A DNA stretch of 6,594 bases from Polynucleobacter sp. (GTDB lineage: Bacteria; Pseudomonadota; Gammaproteobacteria; Burkholderiales; Burkholderiaceae). Position numbers and translations under genes: made by a program. Positions 1 through 5,386 of this stretch are shown here, piece after piece (the stretch's first letter is position 1; each line of letters opens with the position of its first letter). Below the pieces are notes generated by a model, which did no database searches, was not told the origin of the DNA, and worked only from the letters and a program-made list of their open reading frames with translations. The DNA is taken from assembly GCA_023257325.1 (NCBI GenBank), contig JALRCP010000056.1, positions 1-6,594 of the forward strand, in the 5' to 3' direction.

Positions 1-967
1 CAGGTAAATCTTTTTCAATGGCCAAACTCGCCTTGGTGAGTGCTTTACCTAATTCAACAATATCACCACCACGTGCCATGGAAATACCCAAGGCCACCAA
101 CTCCTCACCCTGAAACCTCACTTTACTTTGCGCCGGATTGATGATGTCACGTCGTACTTCAGCCACATCGCCCAAACGTATGGAAGCTCCCGATGGTGTT
201 CGCAAAGGCATCGCCTTGATATCAGCGAGATTCTCAAACGGTCCACCCACTCGGATCGGCATAGAAAAAGAGGATGTCTCTAAATTGCCCCCGTTTTCAA
301 TGGCATTTTGTTGATTCAATTGCTGAGCAACCACTGCCGGAGAAAGCGCGTATTGCGCCATCTTTTTTCTAGATAACTCTATATAGACTTGTTCGTCTTG
401 AAGTCCGTAGACATTGACCTTGCCCACGTCTTTAACTTGCAACAAGCGTTGCCGAACATTGGTGGTGAAATCCCGTACTTCACCAGGAGAGTAGCCCTTG
501 GCCGACATGGCATAAATCACGCCATAGGTATCTCCAAAGTCATCGTCAAAATATGGACCCTGAACCCCGATCGGCAAGTAAGACTTAGAGTCGCCAATTT
601 TCTTTCGAACGGTATAAAAAATGTTAGGGATATCTTTGGCTGGGGTGCTGTCTTTGGCAAAGAAAATCACCATGGACTCGCCAGGGTGAGAGAAGCTTCG
701 AATCTTATCAATGCTGGGAACTTCTTGGAGGGTTCTTTCAATTTTATTGGTGACCTGATCAGCCACTTGAGTGGCGGTGGCACCGGGCCAAAAAGTTCTG
801 ACCACCATGGCTCGGAATGCAAACGGTGGATCTTCATCTTGACCCAATTGAAAATAAGAACCTACCCCCAAGAACAAGAGGGCAATCATTAAGTAGCGCG
901 TTAAAGAAGCATTTTGAATCGCCCAACGAGATAAATTAAACCCGCCAGATTGATGGCCCGCACTCAT
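1..967 (-). CDS. RND efflux permease, 5' part (AcrB/HAE-1-like), cut by the left window edge
   Basis: This is the inner-membrane proton-driven pump subunit of a tripartite RND efflux system. The first 322 residues are visible and the frame stays open to base 1; full-length family members have about 1,020-1,050 residues. The visible part has a short cytoplasmic lead, TM1 at about residues 25-40, then the start of the porter domain. Family landmarks include QDEDPPFAFRAM (43-54), FWPGATATQVADQVTNKIE (59-77, matching the common WPGAS..EVE..VT..IE signature), GPYFDDDFGD (137-146) and RLGDVAEV (264-271). The ATG at 967 overlaps the TAA of the adaptor gene by one base (TAATG), and AAAAGG lies 7 nt upstream (975-980), so the two are translationally coupled. 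The proton-relay Asp/Lys residues in the later TM helices lie outside the window. The substrate cannot be told. The family call is secure. Confidence 0.93.
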   Translation of the reverse strand, partial: MSAGHQSGGFNLSRWAIQNASLTRYLMIALLFLGVGSYFQLGQDEDPPFAFRAMVVRTFWPGATATQVADQVTNKIERTLQEVPSIDKIRSFSHPGESMVIFFAKDSTPAKDIPNIFYTVRKKIGDSKSYLPIGVQGPYFDDDFGDTYGVIYAMSAKGYSPGEVRDFTTNVRQRLLQVKDVGKVNVYGLQDEQVYIELSRKKMAQYALSPAVVAQQLNQQNAIENGGNLETSSFSMPIRVGGPFENLADIKAMPLRTPSGASIRLGDVAEVRRDIINPAQSKVRFQGEELVALGISMARGGDIVELGKALTKASLAIEKDLP

Positions 968-1839
968 TACTGGGCCTTTTCAGTGAGTGCAATTCTGACT
1001 TTTTGTCCAGCGCTTAGAGCATGCCAACCTGTGGCAATCACTCGATCACCCCCAACCAAGCCTTTGAGCACTTCAGCAGAGACATCATTGACTCGCCCCA
1101 ACTCCAATTCTGCCAACACCAAAGTTCCCAACTCAGTAGAGTCTTTGTCTAACTGAACCTTGTAAACACTTTTGCCATCACTGTGTATGGCTGTCGCAGG
1201 AATATAAATGGCCTTCTCTACTTTCTCCGCTTTTCCTTGTGGTGTTTTATTTTTCTGAGCTGCGGCAGCTTGGTTGAATTGAATTCTTCCCACCACATCT
1301 TGAACACTGATGATTTGACCCACTGAAAGTTTGAACTCAGACAAACGTCCGGCATCCATCGCTCGCAATGTAACAAAACCAATTGCTTCAATAGATTGCT
1401 CATACTTGGCGCGAGCAGTCTCCACACTGGCGACACGACGATCAAATTCAGAAGCTGAAATGAATTTTTTATTTTTTAAGTCTTCATAGCGCTTAAAGTC
1501 GGCTTCAGCCGATTGCAAATCAGCTTTTGCTGCACGATACTGAATCATCACAGAAGAGTCTGTTGAGATACTGCTGGGAATTAAGCGCGCCAAAGACTGC
1601 CCAGGAATTACTCCATCACCAGCCTTCGCCAAAACTTCAATCACTTTGCCACTGGCATCAAAACGAAGTGCGCCTGGTTCTTTATTAGATTCTGCGCTTA
1701 CTGAATCATTGCTACTTTGTCCCACCACCACGACTTTGACCAAACGAGGCAATGGTTCTGGTTCCTTCTTGTTGCCACAAGCAGAAATCATTGTTGCAGC
1801 AATAATCAAATAAAAAAAACGGATAGAAGGTAATTTCAT
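967..1839 (-). CDS. RND efflux periplasmic adaptor (membrane fusion protein), short lipoprotein form
   Basis: This is the periplasmic adaptor that would join the downstream RND permease to an outer-membrane channel. Residues 1-20 are a basic then hydrophobic leader ending in ISA before Cys21, a lipobox with Ile in place of the usual Leu, so a lipoprotein anchored in the inner membrane is expected. The first lipoyl half-motif is at 58-86 (GKVIEVL..AGDGVIPGQSLARL), the helical hairpin at about 93-150 (heptad-like, rich in Ala, Glu and Lys), the second lipoyl half at about 155-186 (LRA..AGRL...SVGQ), and the membrane-proximal domain at 212-285 (YIPATAI, then GGDRVIATGWHALSAGQKVR). Between residues 186 and 210, where the roughly 70-90 residue beta-barrel domain normally sits, there is only a Lys/Ala/Gln-rich linker. 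At 290 residues it is shorter than the usual 350-400. The start ATG follows the DUF2244 stop by 9 nt with only a weak ribosome binding site. Confidence 0.88.
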   Translation of the reverse strand: MKLPSIRFFYLIIAATMISACGNKKEPEPLPRLVKVVVVGQSSNDSVSAESNKEPGALRFDASGKVIEVLAKAGDGVIPGQSLARLIPSSISTDSSVMIQYRAAKADLQSAEADFKRYEDLKNKKFISASEFDRRVASVETARAKYEQSIEAIGFVTLRAMDAGRLSEFKLSVGQIISVQDVVGRIQFNQAAAAQKNKTPQGKAEKVEKAIYIPATAIHSDGKSVYKVQLDKDSTELGTLVLAELELGRVNDVSAEVLKGLVGGDRVIATGWHALSAGQKVRIALTEKAQ

Positions 1840-1848
1840 GATGGCATT

Positions 1849-2325
1849 CTAATGCAAGCTTAAACGCACTGCTTGCCTGATTTCTTTGGCCAAATCGGCT
1901 CTTTTTTCAGCCAAAATAAATTGACCTATTTTTACTACTTCAGTACCCATCTCTATGCCAATTAAATCTTTCTTTTGATCTTTAAGAGATTCCGGATCAT
2001 TTATTCGAACCCAAGGAGCATTCCACCGATATTGGGTGAAACGATTGCCCAGATGAAGTTCAATGAATAATTCAGAACCCTCTAGAGTGATTTTTTCGTA
2101 ATCTCGGGCATGTCTTGCATAAATCAATAAAGCAACCCCCAAAACCAAGAGTTCAATCACTGAAAATGGAATCACCATCCAAGCGCCCTGCCACCAAAAA
2201 TAAATCGTGATGACACTCGAAAAACAAACCATGGACAAATAGAACAAACCCACTTGCTTGGGCGTGAACGAACAATTACGTTTCATCAACCAAACTTTGG
2301 TTGGACTAGAAACGGTCTCAGCCAT
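1849..2325 (-). CDS. DUF2244 family membrane protein
   Basis: This is a 158-residue protein of the DUF2244 family, whose function is not established. It shows the family's NCSFTPKQ start (residues 17-24), two hydrophobic segments at about 25-43 and 48-70, the conserved YARHARDYEKITL (69-81) after the second segment, and a C-terminal soluble domain with YRWNAPWVRI (99-108). Members in proteobacteria commonly lie near cytochrome c oxidase genes; here it sits inside a sulfur and efflux gene string instead. Its ATG directly follows the TAA of the TauE/SafE gene with no spacer (TAAATG), and GGTGA 5 nt upstream inside that gene serves as ribosome binding site, so it is translationally coupled. The family call is firm. 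A link to respiration or membrane-protein assembly would be inference from the usual neighbours only. Confidence 0.85.
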   Translation of the reverse strand: MAETVSSPTKVWLMKRNCSFTPKQVGLFYLSMVCFSSVITIYFWWQGAWMVIPFSVIELLVLGVALLIYARHARDYEKITLEGSELFIELHLGNRFTQYRWNAPWVRINDPESLKDQKKDLIGIEMGTEVVKIGQFILAEKRADLAKEIRQAVRLSLH

Positions 2326-3129
2326 TTAAATCACCAATCGAATCAGCATCATGACAGCAATCATCCATGCAAATACAGCAAACGTTTGTTGAATGCGAGG
2401 CCCTGAGAAATATGCGACCAAACGACGTCCAATTAACAATCCTGCGATCGACCCCAAAGCAAATGGAATGGCCAAAGACCAGTTCATGGCCCCATACAAA
2501 TTAGAAAAAATAACGCCACCGGTTGAGACAATCGCCAGCACGCCCAGTGATGTCGCCACGATCGATTGAATTGGTAAATCTGTGAATTTCTTAAGCGCTG
2601 GCACAATGATGAAGCCTCCGCCTACGCCAAGTAAACCTGAGAAAAATCCAGCCACGGCTCCGGAGGACCACAAAGCCCTGGCACAAGGTAAAGTCCATGT
2701 GAGCTTACCGATGGTTTGATCTAACTGGCAAGGTGGCCCCACAGGATCCACAATGCCAGCCAACTCTTGCTTTGCCTGAAACCACATGTTTTTGGCAACC
2801 AGCAGCAAGATGAAAGAGAAAATAATCACCAAAGGCCAGTTTGGGACTTGATGGGCCAACCACATGCCAATGGGAGATAAGAGCAAACCTGCCACAGCAA
2901 TTAAGGTCGCGGCTTTATAGCGCAAAATTTTTGCTCTAAAGCCCAAGAAAGCCCCCAAGCCTGAAGACAATGCAACCGCCAAAAGACCAATCGGAGCGGC
3001 ATCAGCCACACTTAAGTTTAAGAAAAATCCCAAAAGGGGTACCGATAGAATCGCACCTCCGGCCCCCGTTAGTCCTAAGACCACCCCAACAAATAAACCT
3101 AGGGTGACTTCGATGAGAGCGATATCCAA
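2326..3129 (-). CDS. TauE/SafE family sulfur-anion permease
   Basis: This is a 267-residue integral membrane protein of the TauE/SafE family, which exports sulfite, sulfoacetate and related sulfur-containing anions. Two halves repeat: GLTGAGGAILSVPLLGFFL (19-37) and GLLGVGGGFIIVPALKKF (165-182) are the paired family motifs, each beginning a bundle of about four hydrophobic helices. A polar central loop at about 117-150 carries Cys134 and Cys149. The start is TTG: there is no in-frame ATG until Met89, and beginning at TTG gives the expected hydrophobic N-terminus 16 residues before the first motif. The TTG lies 4 nt past the preceding stop with no clear ribosome binding site, so translation probably depends on ribosomes arriving from upstream. 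Sitting in a sox gene string, it most likely handles sulfite or thiosulfate; this is inference from context. Confidence 0.88.
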   Translation of the reverse strand: MDIALIEVTLGLFVGVVLGLTGAGGAILSVPLLGFFLNLSVADAAPIGLLAVALSSGLGAFLGFRAKILRYKAATLIAVAGLLLSPIGMWLAHQVPNWPLVIIFSFILLLVAKNMWFQAKQELAGIVDPVGPPCQLDQTIGKLTWTLPCARALWSSGAVAGFFSGLLGVGGGFIIVPALKKFTDLPIQSIVATSLGVLAIVSTGGVIFSNLYGAMNWSLAIPFALGSIAGLLIGRRLVAYFSGPRIQQTFAVFAWMIAVMMLIRLVI

Positions 3130-3133
3130 GTCT

Positions 3134-4648
3134 TTAACCGACTTGTTGCGCCAACATATAGAGGTTAGTTGATCTTGCTCCTGAACGGCAGAATGCCAAG
3201 ATCGGACCAGGCAAAGTCTCTAACAAGCGAGCCATTTCCTGAGCTTGTTCCAAAGTGATTTGCCCGCTCACAACAGGCAAGTAGGCATAGTTCAAACCGA
3301 GGGCTTTCGCAGCCATTTCAATTTCGGCATTCAAAGGCTGTGATGGACCGGCTTCACCATCAGGACGATTGTTGATGATGCTCTTATAGCCTTGGCGCGC
3401 AATTTCAGAAACATCTTCAGGGGTAATTTGTCCCAATGTGCCGAATTGATCAGTATGACAAGCGATTTGAAGTGGCATGCCACATCCTCCAGTATTTGAA
3501 TGATAGTTAGATTGATTTGAAAAGACAGGTTCACAAGGGGGTGGCAACATTCTCCAATTCAGATACTTCATGGCGAAATAAGCGCCCACAATGTAACCAG
3601 TGATGGCGATGAATGAATTAATCGCCAGAGTTGAAACACCTGTTAAACCTTGACCAATGGTGCAACCAAACGCAGTCACACCACCCACTCCCATCAAAAC
3701 ACCACCGACCAAATGATTGCCTGTGTCCTCTGCATTTCTAAAGCTTTCCCAACGGAAGGTCTTAGTCGCGATTGAATAAATAGCAGAACCCACCACCAAG
3801 CCAAATACGGAAGCAATCCCCAAGGTCACCTTTTTGCTGGTGTCGCTAAAGAAGGTCAACCACTCAATCACATAAGCGTATGGGGCGACGTAAGTCAAAC
3901 TCTCCATACGACCACTGTTGGTGGCAACAAAGACTTCTTCTAGGGTATTGGGGTCTTCGGCCACATAACCCAATACACCTGAGATCCACCAAATGATTAA
4001 AACAGCACCACCCACACCCAAGCCTGCAAGAAGATTATTGAAATTCCAAAATTCTTTTTTGGCCAAAGCAAACATAGCCAAAGCACCACCAATGATTAAA
4101 GCCAATACCCACTGTAAAGTCTGCTTGGACATTCCCAATGATTGAGTCAGCAGACTTGGTAAGTCTTGGCTCGAAGATAGAGTGACCACCACTGTATCTA
4201 CGGTACTCACTCTGAGCACCCCAAAAACTCCCTTGAGGGTCATGTATGAAGACAAGGCCAAGGTTAAGAAGACCACCAGCGACTTCAGGTTACCTGAACC
4301 AATTCGAACCAAAGTTTTACTGCCACAACCTGAGGCTAAGACCATGCCAAAACCAAACATCACTGATCCAACAACGGTTGATAACCAAGTCAAACGATTA
4401 CCGGTGTAAATGGATTTACCCGTATCAATGATGCCCAAAAAGGTCATTAGACCCACACCTAAAATCGCCACAGCCATTGCCAACATCCACTGGCGCATGC
4501 GCGTCCACTCACCCATGATGGCGATGTCTGTAATCGCGCCCATGGTACAAAAGCGTGTCTTCTGCAACACGATGCCTAAAAGCACCGTGACAAAAAATGT
4601 CGCCCAGATGACGGTATTGGAAATGGAATTTAGGTTAATTTCAGGCAT
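3134..4648 (-). CDS. YeeE/YedE-family sulfur transporter fused to a DUF442/TIGR01244 sulfurtransferase-like domain
   Basis: The 504-residue product has two parts. Residues 1-365 form a polytopic YeeE/YedE transporter, the family of the thiosulfate uptake protein TsuA and of SoxT-type proteins. Three conserved cysteines are present: Cys34 (TRFCTMGAITD), Cys108 (ASGCGSKTLVR) and Cys329 (AFGCTIGQGLTG), matching the cysteines that pass thiosulfate through TsuA. Residues 366-400 form a linker with Cys372, Cys389 and Cys397. Residues 405-504 match DUF442/TIGR01244 (ITPEDV, INNRPDGE, LPVVSGQIT), ending in the phosphatase/rhodanese-like loop CRSGARS with the catalytic-type Cys487. The usual C-terminal tail of about 30 residues in free DUF442 proteins is missing. 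The start ATG has no good ribosome binding site and lies in a hairpin. Likely role: bringing thiosulfate or a persulfide species into the cell and handing sulfur to Cys487, a proposal from context. A good internal start at Met391 could also yield the domain alone. Confidence 0.9.
   Translation of the reverse strand: MPEINLNSISNTVIWATFFVTVLLGIVLQKTRFCTMGAITDIAIMGEWTRMRQWMLAMAVAILGVGLMTFLGIIDTGKSIYTGNRLTWLSTVVGSVMFGFGMVLASGCGSKTLVRIGSGNLKSLVVFLTLALSSYMTLKGVFGVLRVSTVDTVVVTLSSSQDLPSLLTQSLGMSKQTLQWVLALIIGGALAMFALAKKEFWNFNNLLAGLGVGGAVLIIWWISGVLGYVAEDPNTLEEVFVATNSGRMESLTYVAPYAYVIEWLTFFSDTSKKVTLGIASVFGLVVGSAIYSIATKTFRWESFRNAEDTGNHLVGGVLMGVGGVTAFGCTIGQGLTGVSTLAINSFIAITGYIVGAYFAMKYLNWRMLPPPCEPVFSNQSNYHSNTGGCGMPLQIACHTDQFGTLGQITPEDVSEIARQGYKSIINNRPDGEAGPSQPLNAEIEMAAKALGLNYAYLPVVSGQITLEQAQEMARLLETLPGPILAFCRSGARSTNLYMLAQQVG
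3476..3490 (-). promoter_or_regulatory. Internal ribosome binding site and ATG for a free DUF442 domain
   Basis: GGAGG at 3486-3490 lies 7 nt before an in-frame ATG (3476-3478, Met391 of the fusion). This is the strongest Shine-Dalgarno match noticed at any start in the window. Initiation here would yield a 114-residue protein whose N-terminus (MPLQIA..., reaching ITPEDV after about 17 residues) looks like the natural start of stand-alone TIGR01244 proteins. It may be a relic of two once-separate genes or an active internal start; the sequence cannot distinguish these. Confidence 0.5.
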
Positions 4649-4676
4649 AAATAGAGGTCAAACCTTATAAGCCTGA
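4641..4676 (-). promoter_or_regulatory. Hairpin covering the yeeE-family start codon
   Basis: The 32-nt gap before the transporter gene can fold, as minus-strand RNA, with the first codons. UCAGGC (4676-4671) pairs with GCCUGA (4646-4641), AUAA (4668-4665) with UUAU (4650-4647) after a two-base bulge, and GGU (4664-4662) with ACC (4658-4656) around a UUG loop. The AUG (4648-4646) is inside the stem. The hairpin begins 4 nt after the upstream TAA, so a ribosome finishing the CbiM-like gene could open it. No U-tract follows, so it is not an intrinsic terminator. Its regulatory role is inferred. Confidence 0.4.
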
Positions 4677-4680
4677 TATT

Positions 4681-5367
4681 TTATGGCATTTTTGTCGATT
4701 GATCTTTTAAATACTCTTGATCACTAAAGCGTGGCACCCAGTCAGGCCTGTAAATCACAAAGACCGCCAAGAGCATGCCTGACAATGAACCCTCAGTAAA
4801 TGACAAAATCACCAAGGTCACAAACCAATCAACCAGATCCATGGACAAACCCATTTCTGGGGGCCAAAAAGCTTGATGCCAAATCATCAAACACACAGCG
4901 GGAACAATCACACTCAGAACTCCAGCCACATAGCCGTGACCGAAGATAAAAACAAATAAATGCTTCGGCAAACATCCACCAATCAAACGCATCACACCAC
5001 AAGCACACATCGCAGGCAACACGCCAAGAACCAAGAACTGATGCAAGGCGTGATTCAAAGTCCAGGAAGAGACCAAGGCCACAATGCTTGTGACACCAGC
5101 TAACATCACAATGGCGGGTCTTAAGCCATACATCGCCACCAACAAAGATGCCCCAAAGAACTGGAACGAGAGTCCAATCAAGGCTTCACTCGCCATACCT
5201 GGCAAATAAGCACGGATATTCCATGCCAAGCCCAAGGCCAAAATTCCGCCCAACACTGAATTCAGAACTTTGGGGCGAATCAGAACTCGCCAATGATTGT
5301 TTGAGAAAGCCCAAAAAAGAACAAGACCGGCAATCGCTAGAGATATACCGGTCATGTTTGTGCTCAT
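4681..5367 (-). CDS. CbiM-like (ECF-type permease-like) integral membrane protein
   Basis: This 228-residue protein is almost wholly membrane-embedded, with hydrophobic stretches near residues 6-22, 37-50, 62-80, 84-101, 110-130, 137-163 and 180-205. The C-terminal half resembles the CbiM/PF01891 group of energy-coupling factor permease-like proteins common in betaproteobacteria: LPKHLFVFIFGHGYVAG (133-149) and TEGSLSGMLLAVFVIYRPDWV (191-211), ending FSDQEYL. Classical CbiM/NikM proteins bind cobalt or nickel with a Met-His N-terminus; here the N-terminus is MSTNM, and an in-frame TAA at 5374-5376 rules out an earlier start, so that site is absent. No ECF ATPase or T-subunit gene is visible. 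It follows soxB by 19 nt and precedes the transporter gene by 32 nt, so it belongs to the sox transcript. The family call rests on recalled motifs; the function here is unknown. Confidence 0.6.
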   Translation of the reverse strand: MSTNMTGISLAIAGLVLFWAFSNNHWRVLIRPKVLNSVLGGILALGLAWNIRAYLPGMASEALIGLSFQFFGASLLVAMYGLRPAIVMLAGVTSIVALVSSWTLNHALHQFLVLGVLPAMCACGVMRLIGGCLPKHLFVFIFGHGYVAGVLSVIVPAVCLMIWHQAFWPPEMGLSMDLVDWFVTLVILSFTEGSLSGMLLAVFVIYRPDWVPRFSDQEYLKDQSTKMP

Positions 5368-5386
5368 AGTGACTTAGATCAGCGAC

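Noticed and set aside
389..892. 167-residue open frame on the plus strand
   Set aside because: It lies wholly opposite the RND permease, whose minus-strand translation shows clear family motifs; the plus-strand product resembles nothing.
1218..1445. Alternative minus frame inside the adaptor gene, examined as a possible frameshifted beta-barrel
   Set aside because: The translation has no adaptor-like pattern, and the main frame is continuous with good domains on both sides.
3331..3534. Minus-strand 67-residue frame overlapping the DUF442 part
   Set aside because: It is out of frame with the strong DUF442 match and has no recognisable content.
4641..4665. Promoter with TTGACC as -35 before the YeeE-family gene
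   Set aside because: The matching -10 would fall inside the coding sequence and is a poor match, so a transcript could not include the start.
4182..4670. Overlapping plus-strand frames opposite the YeeE-family gene
   Set aside because: They are shadows of a hydrophobic coding region; the products are basic and without family features.
4641..4676. Intrinsic terminator between the CbiM-like and YeeE-family genes
   Set aside because: The stem is interrupted, no U-tract follows, and it runs into the coding start of the next gene.
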